From an uncultured Prevotella sp. (GTDB lineage Bacteria > Bacteroidota > Bacteroidia > Bacteroidales > Bacteroidaceae), in contig CAKQDG010000038.1 of the NCBI GenBank assembly GCA_934219025.1, positions 1 through 17,700 of the forward strand: a DNA stretch of 17,700 nt. The letters are read 5' to 3'. The notes below the pieces were generated by a model. It had not been told where the DNA came from. It did not search any database and saw only the letters and a list, made by a program, of their open reading frames with translations. The position numbers and the translations under genes were made by a program. Positions 1 through 7,755 of this stretch are shown piece after piece; position 1 is the stretch's first letter, and every line of letters starts with the position of its first letter.

Positions 1-72
1 ATTGGTAGACACGAGGGACTTAAAATCCCTTGGCCAGTAATGGCTGTGCGGGTTCGAGTCCCGCTCGCGGCA
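1..72 (+). tRNA. tRNA-Leu (anticodon UAA), 5' end cut off by the window
   Basis: The window opens inside a tRNA. The D-arm remnant (TTGGTAGAC), an anticodon stem AGGGA/TCCCT with loop CTTAAAA (anticodon TAA at 21-23), a long variable arm (TGGCC..GGCTG) and a T-arm GCGGGTTCGAGTCCCGC are all visible. The 3' acceptor strand TCGCGGC and discriminator A end at 72. The long variable arm and the UAA anticodon make it leucine, reading TTA codons. The CCA end is not encoded, since ACATTTT follows. The first 15 or so bases lie upstream of the window. Confidence 0.95.
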
Positions 73-131
73 CATTTTCTTACACGTTATCTCTCATATT
101 AAAAATCGCACATTTTAAACCTTTATTTAAT

Positions 132-1808
132 ATGCAAAAAAAAGTAGTCTTATTCCTTTCAGCAGCAGCGTTGGTAGCGCTGTCGTCATGCTCAAAACTG
201 GGAGCATTGTCTGCTGACAATTTCAATGTAGTTCCTAATCCGCTCGAAACGGAAGCAGGAAAAGTTCCAACAACAATCAATGGCAAATTCCCTGAAAAAT
301 ATATGAAGAAAAAGGCTGTTGTCACAGTAACACCAGAGCTGCGCTACGGCGACGGACAGGTGGCAAAAGGACAGGCCGCTACATTCCAGGGAGAGAAAGT
401 TGCCGGAAACGACCAGACCATCAACTACAAGGTGGGCGGCAACTATACGATGAAAACAAACTTCGACTATGTGCCGGAGATGCAGCAGAGCGACCTCTAT
501 CTCACTTTCGACGCATACCTGGGCAAGAAAAAGGTTGACGTGCCGGCTGTGAAAGTGGCTACAGGCGTAATCTCAACATCTGAGCTCTACAAGAAAACTC
601 TTGCCGGCGACGGCGCATGCATCGCACAGGACGCTTACCAGCGCGTGAACGAGCTGAAGCAGGAAGCTCGCGTGAAGTTCCTTATCAACCAGGCAAACCT
701 GCGCAAGAGCGAGATGAAAAACAACTCGGTGAAAGAGTTCGTGAGCATGCTCAAGAAAATCAATGCCGACAAGGAAGGCCTGAACATCAAGAACGTAGAG
801 GTATTGGCTTACGCTTCACCAGACGGTGGCGTGAAGTTTAACGACAAGCTGGCAAGCAAGCGTCAGGACGTGTCGGAGAATTACGTAAAGAACACTCTGA
901 AGAGCACAAAAGTGAAAACCGACGTGGCTGCAAGCTACACCGCACAGGACTGGGACGGATTCCAGGAACTCGTGGCAGCTTCAAACCTGCAGGACAAGGA
1001 CGTTATCCTGCGCGTGCTCTCAATGTATCAGGACCCACAGGAGCGCGAGACACAAATCCGCAACATGTCTGCCGGATTCCGCGAACTTGCCGACGGCATC
1101 CTGCCTGAACTCCGCCGCTCACGCATGATTATCAACTACGAGACAATCGGACGCAGCGACGAGCAGATTAAAGACCAGTATAAAGAGGATCCAAGCAAGC
1201 TGAGCGTAGACGAGCTGCTCTACAACGCAAACCTCGAGGACAACGCCGACGCAAAGGAGGCTATCTACAAGAAGACCGCCGAACTCTATCCTAACGACAG
1301 CCGCGCATTCAACAACATCGCAGCGCTGGAATTTGCAAAGGGCAACAATGCTGAGGCTCAGAACTATCTGAACAAGGCGCTCGCCATCAACGGCAATACT
1401 GCCGAGGCCAACGCCAACAAGGGACTCCTGGCCCTGCTCAACGGCAACTCTGCCGAGGCTCAGAACTATATCGCAAAGGCTAACGGAGCAAACAATCTGA
1501 ACCAGGCTCTCGGCGCCCTGAACATCGCCAACGGCAAATATGCCCAGGCTGAAGAGGCACTGAAGGGACAGAACAACAACACCGCTGCACTGGCACAGAT
1601 TCTGAACAAGAACTACGCTGCCGCACAGAACACCCTCAGCAATGTGAAAAACAAGAATGGCATGACCGATTACCTCAGCGCCATCCTCAACGCACGTCAG
1701 GGCAACAACAGCGCAGCTGCTTCTTATCTGAAGAGCGCTCTGCAGAAAGACCCGAGCCTGGCTGAATACGCTGCCAAGGATCTGGAGCTTCTCAACGTAA
1801 GCAAGTAA
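132..1808 (+). CDS. Outer-membrane-type lipoprotein with OmpA-like domain and C-terminal TPR repeats
   Basis: A 558-residue protein. The start at 132 gives a clean lipoprotein signal (MQKK, hydrophobic stretch, lipobox LSSC with Cys20); an in-frame ATG at 30 lies inside the tRNA and is rejected. Residues 60-145 look like a beta-rich module. About 175-335 resembles an OmpA-like peptidoglycan-binding domain: a helix, then VEVLAYASPDGG, an Asn, and ASKRQDVSENYVKNTL in the place of the family's 'N..LS..RA..V..YL'. Residues about 357-555 are Ala/Asn-rich helical repeats of TPR type (for example AFNNIAALEFAKGNNAEAQ). Known of such proteins in Bacteroidetes: surface lipoproteins tying the envelope to peptidoglycan. 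The exact role is not known to me. It starts 60 bases after the tRNA with no obvious terminator or consensus promoter between them. Confidence 0.85.
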   Translation: MQKKVVLFLSAAALVALSSCSKLGALSADNFNVVPNPLETEAGKVPTTINGKFPEKYMKKKAVVTVTPELRYGDGQVAKGQAATFQGEKVAGNDQTINYKVGGNYTMKTNFDYVPEMQQSDLYLTFDAYLGKKKVDVPAVKVATGVISTSELYKKTLAGDGACIAQDAYQRVNELKQEARVKFLINQANLRKSEMKNNSVKEFVSMLKKINADKEGLNIKNVEVLAYASPDGGVKFNDKLASKRQDVSENYVKNTLKSTKVKTDVAASYTAQDWDGFQELVAASNLQDKDVILRVLSMYQDPQERETQIRNMSAGFRELADGILPELRRSRMIINYETIGRSDEQIKDQYKEDPSKLSVDELLYNANLEDNADAKEAIYKKTAELYPNDSRAFNNIAALEFAKGNNAEAQNYLNKALAINGNTAEANANKGLLALLNGNSAEAQNYIAKANGANNLNQALGALNIANGKYAQAEEALKGQNNNTAALAQILNKNYAAAQNTLSNVKNKNGMTDYLSAILNARQGNNSAAASYLKSALQKDPSLAEYAAKDLELLNVSK

Positions 1809-1847
1809 AAACAAAAGCAGTTTATACTTAAACGATAATTCTAACAG

Positions 1848-1891
1848 GAGAGGGCATACCATATCAACAATAGATATGGCTAAGCCCTCTC
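1848..1891 (+). terminator. Long hairpin between the two lipoprotein genes
   Basis: GAGAGGGC (1848-1855) pairs perfectly with GCCCTCTC (1884-1891), and CCATATC (1859-1865) pairs with GATATGG (1873-1879) inside it, leaving a 7-base loop. Only a short, broken T-run (TTGCTATTT) follows, so it may be a weak terminator for the OmpA/TPR gene. Because it ends 15 bases before the next start codon, it may instead control translation or RNA stability of the DUF4369-type gene. Confidence 0.6.
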
Positions 1892-1906
1892 TTGCTATTT
1901 CACAAC

Positions 1907-2899
1907 ATGAAACAAATAATATTCATCCTCGCCGCAACACTCGCGCTCATCTCGTGTGGCACAAGAAAAGGATACTTCACCATCGAAGGCAGATTCCTGA
2001 ACATGAACCAGGGCGAACTCTATGTGTACAGTCCCGACGGCATAATCAACGGCATCGACACAATAAAAGTGAACGGCGGACGCTTCGCACTCGAAATACC
2101 ATGCCACAGAGACGGACAGCTGATGCTCGTGTTCCCCAACTTCTCCGAACAGCCCATCTTTGCACAGTCTGGAAAAAGCGTGGACATAAAAGCCGACGCA
2201 TCTCACCTGAAACTGATGGAAGTAACCGGCACCGACGACAACGAACTGATGACCAGCTTCAGGCATGGCATAGCATCGGCATCGCCACCAGAAGCACAGA
2301 AACTCGCAGAACACTTTATACGCGACAACGCCAAGTCGCCCGTGGCCATCTATCTGCTCGCCAAATATTTTATCATCAACGGAAATACGGCTAACCTGAA
2401 AAAGGCAAAGCAGCTGCTCGCCGTAGTGGAAAAAGAACAGCCCAGAAACGGCAACGTGGCAAGAATGGAAAACCACGTGAAGATGATGCTCACAGCAAAC
2501 GCTGGCAGCCGATTGCCGCAATTCAAGGCAACCGACATATACGGCAAGCCCCTGTCTAACGCCACGCTAAGCGGAAAAAACGCCATCATCGCCACATGGG
2601 CGTCATGGAACTTCGACAGTCAGAACACCATACGCAAGATAAACAGCATCGTGGAAGAGAGCAACGGCAAAGTGGTGGCAATAGGAATAAACCTGGATGC
2701 CAGCAAGAACGACTGCAAGAGAATTGCCGAAACAGAAAACTACAAATTCCAGAACATCTGCGACGAAGAGCTATTCGACAGCAAACTGCTCGCCACCCTC
2801 GGCATTCACTCCGTGGGCGACAACATCATAATCAATGCCGCCGGAAAAATCGTGGCACGAGGCGTGGCCACCGACAACCTGGAGAAATATCTGAAATAG
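1907..2899 (+). CDS. DUF4369/TlpA-like lipoprotein with degenerate thioredoxin domain
   Basis: A 330-residue protein. The start at 1907 yields MKQIIFILAATLALISC, a lipoprotein signal with Cys17; a TTG five codons upstream lies at the foot of a hairpin and is less likely. Residues 22-110 match the DUF4369 pattern (FTIEGRF, ...GELYVYSPDG..., NGGRFALEIP), the small beta-rich domain placed before thioredoxin domains in Bacteroidetes. Residues about 203-330 have a TlpA/thioredoxin shape (LPQFKATDIYGKPL; NAIIATWASW; VGDNIIINAAGKIVARG). Where the family has WCxxC this protein has W-N-F-D-S (234-238), so both catalytic cysteines are absent and thiol-disulfide activity is unlikely. It may act as a binding or scaffold protein. 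The next gene, yifB, starts 63 bases downstream on the same strand. Confidence 0.82.
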   Translation: MKQIIFILAATLALISCGTRKGYFTIEGRFLNMNQGELYVYSPDGIINGIDTIKVNGGRFALEIPCHRDGQLMLVFPNFSEQPIFAQSGKSVDIKADASHLKLMEVTGTDDNELMTSFRHGIASASPPEAQKLAEHFIRDNAKSPVAIYLLAKYFIINGNTANLKKAKQLLAVVEKEQPRNGNVARMENHVKMMLTANAGSRLPQFKATDIYGKPLSNATLSGKNAIIATWASWNFDSQNTIRKINSIVEESNGKVVAIGINLDASKNDCKRIAETENYKFQNICDEELFDSKLLATLGIHSVGDNIIINAAGKIVARGVATDNLEKYLK

Positions 2900-2929
2900 C
2901 ACGCCATCCCCCATTTTTCACTCACCAAT

Positions 2930-2962
2930 AATCCCTAATCCCCCAACCCTAATCCCTAATCC
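2930..2962 (+). repeat. 12-base direct repeat directly before the yifB start codon
   Basis: AATCCCTAATCC occurs at 2930-2941 and again at 2951-2962, separated by CCCAACCCT, and the second copy ends exactly at the ATG. Within each copy the CCTAAT-type motif repeats. It covers most of the short gap before yifB and may be slippage-prone. Confidence 0.75.
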
Positions 2963-4510
2963 ATGATAGTAAAGACATACAGCGCGGCAGTAAACGGACT
3001 GGAAGTAACCACCGTCACTATAGAAATAAGTCTGGCAAGAGGAGTGATGTTCCACCTCTCGGGACTTGCCGACGCAGCAGTAAAGGAGAGCCACGACCGC
3101 ATAGTGGCTGCCCTGCAAAACAACGGATACAAATTCCCCACAGCCGACGTGACCGTGAACATGGCGCCTGCCGACCTGCGCAAAGAGGGCAGCGGATACG
3201 ACCTGCCACTCGCCGTGGGAATTCTTGCCGCAATGGAAAAGGTGAACCCCGACAAACTCTCGCAATACATGCTCGTGGGAGAACTGGGACTCGACGGCAA
3301 ACTGCAGCCCGTGCGCGGTGCACTGCCAATTTCCATAAGGGCAAGGGCAGAAAAATTCAAGGGGCTCATTGTGCCGAAACAAAACATTCGGGAGGCGGCA
3401 GTGGTGAACAACCTCGACGTCTATGGCATGGAAAACCTCTTTGAGGTGGTCTCGTTCCTAAACGACACCGCACAGTTTGAACCTACACGCATAGATACCA
3501 GAAAGGAATTCTACGAACAGCAAACTAAATTCGAACTCGACTTCAGCGACGTGCGCGGACAGGAAAACGTGAAGCGCGCAATGGAGGTGGCTGCCGCCGG
3601 CGGACACAACCTTATCATGATCGGTCCGCCCGGAAGCGGAAAATCAATGATGGCAAAACGGTTGCCGTCTATTCTGCCGCCGCTGTCGCTCGCCGAAAGT
3701 CTTGAAACTACGCAAATACACTCAGTAGCCGGAAAACTCGGCAAAGACATGTCGCTCATCTCTCAACGCCCCTTCCGCTCCCCACACCACACCATATCAC
3801 AGGTGGCTCTCGTGGGCGGCGGACTCAACCCGCAGCCAGGAGAAATATCATTGGCACACAACGGAGTGCTCTTTGCCGACGAACTGCCCGAATTCAACAA
3901 GGCCACGCTCGAAGTGCTGCGACAGCCGCTCGAAGACCGCAAGATCACCATCTCGCGCGCCAAATACACAATAGAATATCCATGCTCCTTTATGTTCGTG
4001 GCAAGTATGAACCCGTGCCCCTGCGGATATTTCAACGACCCCACACACCATTGCGTGTGCACACCGGGGCAGATACAGCGCTACATGAACAAAATCAGCG
4101 GTCCGCTGCTCGACCGCATCGACATACAGGTGGAGATTACTCCCGTGCCATTCCGCGACATCTCCAAGGCGCAACCCGGAGAAAGCAGCGAGGCCATACG
4201 CGAAAGGGTTATCAAGGCACGGCACATTCAGGAGGAACGCTTCAACGACATACGCGGCATATACTGCAACGCTCAAATGACCGAGCGCATGATTCACCAG
4301 TATGCCGAGCCAGACGAAGCCGGCATCAATCTGCTGCGCGTTGCCATGGAGAGGCTCAACCTGTCGGCACGTGCCTACAACCGAATACTGAAGGTGGCGC
4401 GCACCATTGCCGATCTGGAAGGTAGCGAGAAAGTCTTGTCAAACCATCTTGCCGAAGCTATCAGCTACCGCAATCTCGACCGCTCCGACTGGGCGGAAAG
4501 AGGGGTGTGA
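2963..4510 (+). CDS. YifB/ComM-family Mg-chelatase-like AAA+ ATPase
   Basis: A 515-residue protein, the usual length for this family. Residues 1-170 form the N-terminal ChlI-like/Lon-S5-fold domain (AAVNGLEVTTVTIE, ..VNMAPADLRKEGSGYDLPLAV). The AAA+ core has Walker A GPPGSGKS at 221-228, a Walker B-like GVLFADELPEF at 301-311 and an arginine-finger region LLDRID at 382-387. A CPC...HHCVC cluster (Cys352, 354, 364, 366) is typical of the family. The Mg-chelatase C-terminal helical domain spans about 420-510. In Gram-negatives studied, ComM is a hexameric helicase that extends strand exchange during natural transformation; elsewhere YifB is simply a conserved ATPase. Whether this organism is competent cannot be seen here. 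Confidence 0.95.
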   Translation: MIVKTYSAAVNGLEVTTVTIEISLARGVMFHLSGLADAAVKESHDRIVAALQNNGYKFPTADVTVNMAPADLRKEGSGYDLPLAVGILAAMEKVNPDKLSQYMLVGELGLDGKLQPVRGALPISIRARAEKFKGLIVPKQNIREAAVVNNLDVYGMENLFEVVSFLNDTAQFEPTRIDTRKEFYEQQTKFELDFSDVRGQENVKRAMEVAAAGGHNLIMIGPPGSGKSMMAKRLPSILPPLSLAESLETTQIHSVAGKLGKDMSLISQRPFRSPHHTISQVALVGGGLNPQPGEISLAHNGVLFADELPEFNKATLEVLRQPLEDRKITISRAKYTIEYPCSFMFVASMNPCPCGYFNDPTHHCVCTPGQIQRYMNKISGPLLDRIDIQVEITPVPFRDISKAQPGESSEAIRERVIKARHIQEERFNDIRGIYCNAQMTERMIHQYAEPDEAGINLLRVAMERLNLSARAYNRILKVARTIADLEGSEKVLSNHLAEAISYRNLDRSDWAERGV

Positions 4511-4536
4511 AACTAATAGCATAAAAGATAAATAAA

Positions 4537-5529
4537 ATGAGCAGTGGAATAGAAATTTACCAGACTCCAGACGGAAGTATACAACTCGATGTGAAACTGG
4601 AGAATGATACGGTTTGGTTGAACAGACACCAAATGGCAGAATTGTTTGGCCGTGATTATAAAACGATATCTAAGCATATAAATAATGCTTTGCATGAAGA
4701 GTTAGATGGTGAACCGGTAGTCGCAAAATTTGCGACTACCAAGAATTATGGTCGCGTGGAAGGGTATACTCAGGAACAAGAAATAGAATATTTTAGTCTT
4801 GAGGTGATTACTTCTGTAGGATATCGAGTGAAAAGCAAGCAAGGTATAGCGTTTAGGAAATGGGCAAACTCCGTTCTAAAACAATATATTATAAAGGGTT
4901 ATGCCATCAACCAGCAGATAAAGCTTGACCGATATAACGAGCTTAAAGACGTGGTACGTCTCATGTCTCGTACTATCGGTTTGCAGGAGAAAGTTACAGA
5001 GAACGAATACGGAGGGCTGTTTAATGTAATAAGTGATTATGTCTATGCCCTTGACACCCTCGACCACTACGACTATCAGTCTCTATCAATATCAAAAACC
5101 ACAAAGGAAGAACCCTTCCATGCCACATACGAAAATGCTATGGAAGCTATCAATGCCTTAAAAGACAAATTTGGAGGCAGCAAATGGTTTGCCAACGAGA
5201 AAGACGGTTCGTTCAAAAGCAGCATCGGACAAATATATCAGTCATTTGGAGGCATTGACCTCTATCCGTCGGTCGAGGAAAAGGCAGCCATGCTTTTATA
5301 TCTCGTTGTAAAGAATCATTCCTTCAGCGATGGCAACAAACGTATTGCTGCGATGCTATTCCTTTGGTTTCTCAACAACAATCAAGTGCTTTATGCCGAA
5401 GACGGACATAAACGTATTGCAGACAACACTCTTGTTGCACTCACGCTGATGATTGCAGAAAGCCGCACGGAAGAGAAAGACGTTATGGTGAAAGTTGTGG
5501 TAAATCTTATAAACCAGGAAAATGTTTAA
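4537..5529 (+). CDS. RhuM-type N-terminal domain fused to a Fic/Doc domain
   Basis: A 330-residue protein. Residues 1-125 match the RhuM ('virulence protein') family: IEIYQTPDGSIQLDVKLENDTVWLNRHQMAELFGRD, then KHINN, VVAKFATT, IEYFSLEVITSVGYRVKS and FRKWANSVLKQYIIKGYAIN. A Fic/Doc domain fills about 190-330, with the active-site motif HSFSDGNKR at 261-269. Lys268 and the lack of the distal Arg (Ala272 there) resemble Doc-type motifs more than classic AMP-transferring Fic (HxFx[D/E]GNGRxxR). Fic proteins modify targets by AMPylation, Doc by phosphorylating EF-Tu; the activity here is unknown. No small antitoxin gene adjoins it. Its sequence, especially the first 500 bases, is visibly richer in A+T than its neighbours, suggesting a later arrival between housekeeping-type genes. 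A perfect DNA palindrome lies inside the coding region (4716-4740). Confidence 0.9.
   Translation: MSSGIEIYQTPDGSIQLDVKLENDTVWLNRHQMAELFGRDYKTISKHINNALHEELDGEPVVAKFATTKNYGRVEGYTQEQEIEYFSLEVITSVGYRVKSKQGIAFRKWANSVLKQYIIKGYAINQQIKLDRYNELKDVVRLMSRTIGLQEKVTENEYGGLFNVISDYVYALDTLDHYDYQSLSISKTTKEEPFHATYENAMEAINALKDKFGGSKWFANEKDGSFKSSIGQIYQSFGGIDLYPSVEEKAAMLLYLVVKNHSFSDGNKRIAAMLFLWFLNNNQVLYAEDGHKRIADNTLVALTLMIAESRTEEKDVMVKVVVNLINQENV
4716..4740. repeat. Perfect 12-bp inverted repeat inside the RhuM-Fic gene
   Basis: GGTAGTCGCAAA (4716-4727) and its exact complement TTTGCGACTACC (4729-4740) flank a single A. It encodes the segment P-VVAKFATT of the RhuM domain (residues 60-68). The symmetry is exact over 24 bases although the codons encode a fixed peptide. 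Confidence 0.9.
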
Positions 5530-5542
5530 TAATATAATCTAA

Positions 5543-7015
5543 ATGAAAAACTTACTAACAGCACTCGTGTGCTTGCTTTGCTTCGCCAAGGCTTCTGCCG
5601 GCGAATGGAAAGATGTATCGCTAAAACAGTCAATTACCAAAGTGCAACCAATGACCGGCCTCGTATTGTGGACCGACAATGCCGCAGACCGATTCTCGGC
5701 CTATGGAGCAAGCCACTCGCTTGAATACTCCTATGTGGCACCATGCAAAGTGGTAACCGGATGCGCTGCCGACGGCACGATTCAATACGACTGGACTTAT
5801 CTCGAAAACTTGCTCAACGACATAAAAAGCCGAAACCACCAGGCCGTGCTTCGCTTCTTCTATGTATATCCGGGAGAGAAAATGGTGGACGACAAACGCG
5901 GCACCACAGCCGTGCCGGCATATATCAAGGCGCTGCCCGACTATCACGAAACATACAAAAAGGTGGCCGGCGACGGAGAAACATGGTATGCCGACTGGAG
6001 CAACAGCGAACTGAAACGCTTCACAAAGCAATTCTACACCGACTTTGCCGCCATCTACGGCAACGACCCGCGAATAGCTTTCATCGAAGTGGGATTCGGA
6101 CACTGGGCTGAATATCACATCTACGACGACAACGGCACCGACATACAGTTTGGCAAGAACTTCCCCACAAAGGAATACCAAAAGGATTTCTTCTTGCATC
6201 TCTCCAACGTAATGCCGATACCATGGGCAATCAGCATCGACGCTGCAAGCAACGAATACACCCCGTTTACCAACGACAATGAATTGCTAAGCCTGCAGTT
6301 CGGACTCTTCGACGACTCCTTCATGCACCAAAACCACGAAATCGGATCGAAAGACGGGTACAACGAAGAATGCTGGAACGCCATGGGCATGCAGCGTTGG
6401 CAATCCGGAGTATGCGGAGGGGAAATAAGCTACTACAAGAGTTCTGACCAGAAAAACTTTACCAATCCAGCAGGAATGTACGGACACACATGGGAGGAAA
6501 TGGCAAAAAAATACCACATCTCATTCATGATTGCAAACGACAACCCCGCTGGCAAGAACTCTTGGAACACGCCTGCACGCTTCAAGGAATGTAGTATGGC
6601 ATCGGGATACCGCTTCAAGGTAACCGGTTGCAAGACCGACGGCGCCGAAACACGGCTCACGGTAACAAACACGGGCGTGGCACCAATTTACCGCGACGCT
6701 TATTTCGCTATCGGCACAGTGCGCTCCTCGCAGTCTCTGCGCGGACTGCTCCCCGGCAACACCCTCGAAATAACAATTCTTTCCCCTATAAAAGTTTCTG
6801 CCGACGGCAAAACAACGGAAATCCCCACAATTGTAAGCGACTATATCCTCGATACACAACAGATTGAATACGAATGCAACATAACGTCTGGCATAAACTC
6901 AACAACATATGCCAACGCCGACAACAATGCCACATCTTACAACTTGCAAGGCATAAGAGTTTCGCCAAACAGCAGGGGAATTATAATTACCAACGGAAAG
7001 AAAACTGCAAAGTGA
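5543..7015 (+). CDS. Secreted glycosidase-like protein, probably DUF4832 family, with C-terminal tail
   Basis: A 490-residue protein with a signal peptide (MKNLLTALVCLLCFAKASAG). The middle reads like a TIM-barrel sugar-active protein: WTYLENLLNDIKSRNHQAVLRFFYVYPG (84-111), and NDPRIAFIEVGFGHWAEYH (174-192), whose Glu182 and Glu190 sit in a strand-end pattern similar to catalytic acids of clan GH-A. Residues about 310-440 resemble the DUF4832 C-terminal region (SFMIANDNPAG; a beta module with RLTVTNTGVAPIYRDAY). The last 25 residues (YNLQGIRVS..., GIIITNGKK) resemble the short Bacteroidetes C-terminal tail often linked to type IX secretion. Substrate and activity are unknown. It follows the RhuM-Fic gene by 13 bases, so cotranscription is possible. 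I recall the family name from its pattern only, so treat it as moderate. Confidence 0.72.
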   Translation: MKNLLTALVCLLCFAKASAGEWKDVSLKQSITKVQPMTGLVLWTDNAADRFSAYGASHSLEYSYVAPCKVVTGCAADGTIQYDWTYLENLLNDIKSRNHQAVLRFFYVYPGEKMVDDKRGTTAVPAYIKALPDYHETYKKVAGDGETWYADWSNSELKRFTKQFYTDFAAIYGNDPRIAFIEVGFGHWAEYHIYDDNGTDIQFGKNFPTKEYQKDFFLHLSNVMPIPWAISIDAASNEYTPFTNDNELLSLQFGLFDDSFMHQNHEIGSKDGYNEECWNAMGMQRWQSGVCGGEISYYKSSDQKNFTNPAGMYGHTWEEMAKKYHISFMIANDNPAGKNSWNTPARFKECSMASGYRFKVTGCKTDGAETRLTVTNTGVAPIYRDAYFAIGTVRSSQSLRGLLPGNTLEITILSPIKVSADGKTTEIPTIVSDYILDTQQIEYECNITSGINSTTYANADNNATSYNLQGIRVSPNSRGIIITNGKKTAK

Positions 7016-7053
7016 AAAATCAACAACAGCAACATCTGTAAATGATATACAAA

Positions 7054-7089
7054 ACAAGCTTTTTCCTTACAGCTTGTAGCATTTTTATA
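7054..7089 (+). terminator. Candidate terminator after the DUF4832-like gene
   Basis: ACAAGCT (7054-7060) pairs with AGCTTGT (7071-7077) across a 10-base loop. A T-rich stretch (AGCATTTTTATA) follows, offset by a few bases. Confidence 0.5.
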
Positions 7090-7113
7090 CAGAAAAACTA
7101 TCAATAGAAAAAC

Positions 7114-7148
7114 AAAAAGAGGGGAAATATATATTTTTCCTCTTTTTT
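7114..7148 (+). terminator. Intrinsic terminator, probably working on both strands
   Basis: AAAAAGAGG (7114-7122) pairs with CCTCTTTTT (7139-7147), and GGAAA pairs with TTTTT inside it through two G-T wobbles. The A-rich left side and T-rich right side suit termination from either direction. It ends just before the -33 element of the next promoter, insulating the 7222 gene from upstream reading. Confidence 0.65.
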
Positions 7149-7149
7149 A

Positions 7150-7181
7150 TTTGCTGAAAACACAAAGAACGAGTACTTTTG
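7150..7181 (+). promoter_or_regulatory. Bacteroidetes-type promoter of the thioredoxin-like gene
   Basis: TTTG at 7150-7153 and TACTTTTG at 7174-7181 match the -33 (TTTG) and -7 (TAnnTTTG) elements of the Bacteroidetes primary sigma factor, with a 20-base spacer. A transcript would start near 7188, giving a leader of about 35 bases before the ATG at 7222. Confidence 0.8.
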
Positions 7182-7221
7182 CAAAAAGTATATACATTTT
7201 ATTAATTTTTCGTTTTAACTA

Positions 7222-7746
7222 ATGAGAAGTATGAAATCATTTAATTTTTGCAAGATAAGCAAGGGATTGTTTGTCTTGGCAATGCTCTTTTTAACTGCAG
7301 TACAGAATATCAATGCACAACTGCCATCGTTTAAACTAAAGACTATCGACGGCAAGACAATCGACACAGCAACTCTCAACAACGACGGGAAACCATTTAT
7401 CATCGACTTCTTCGCCACATGGTGCAAACCGTGCAACCGTGAACTGAGCGCAATAGGCGAGGTGTATGATGACTGGGTGGCTGAAACTGGAGTGAAACTC
7501 TATGCCGTGTCTATCGACAAGGCACAGAATGCCAACAAAGTGAAGCCGCTCGTAAACCAGCACGGATGGCCATACGAGGTATTGCTCGACGTGAACTCAG
7601 ACTTCCGTAAGTCGTTCGGCGGCGAAATGATACCTTTCGTCATCATATGCGACGGCGAAGGCAAGATTGTTTACAAGCACAACGGATATACCGAAGGTGC
7701 CGAACAGGAACTTATCGAAAAGGTTAAGGAACTGATTAAGAAATAA
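7222..7746 (+). CDS. TlpA/ResA-like periplasmic thioredoxin-family protein
   Basis: A 174-residue protein. An N-terminal hydrophobic segment ends in NINAQ, a probable signal peptidase I site, so the mature protein is periplasmic. The start could be 7222 or 7231; the promoter fits both. The thioredoxin domain begins at LPSFKLKTIDGKTI and contains the intact active site WCKPC (Trp67, Cys68, Cys71). The cis-Pro loop is MIPFVIICDGEGKIV. Lys in CKPC is less usual than CGPC, but the CxxC is complete. Family members reduce or shuffle disulfides outside the cytoplasm, often for cytochrome maturation or for particular client proteins. No cytochrome maturation genes are visible. It is the first gene of an envelope cluster holding two more CxxC proteins. 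No terminator follows, so read-through into the barrel gene is possible. Confidence 0.88.
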   Translation: MRSMKSFNFCKISKGLFVLAMLFLTAVQNINAQLPSFKLKTIDGKTIDTATLNNDGKPFIIDFFATWCKPCNRELSAIGEVYDDWVAETGVKLYAVSIDKAQNANKVKPLVNQHGWPYEVLLDVNSDFRKSFGGEMIPFVIICDGEGKIVYKHNGYTEGAEQELIEKVKELIKK

Positions 7747-7755
7747 TACCTTATC

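Noticed and set aside
30..131. Longer N-terminus for the OmpA/TPR lipoprotein
   Set aside because: This start lies within the tRNA gene. The ATG at 132 gives a proper lipoprotein signal.
1119..1862. A - strand open frame of 247 codons
   Set aside because: It is antisense to the TPR region, whose biased codons keep the opposite strand open. The product is an improbable Val/Leu/Cys-rich sequence.
2929..2962. Telomere-like CCCTAA repeats
   Set aside because: Only a 12-base unit present twice in a bacterial intergenic gap; the resemblance is coincidental.
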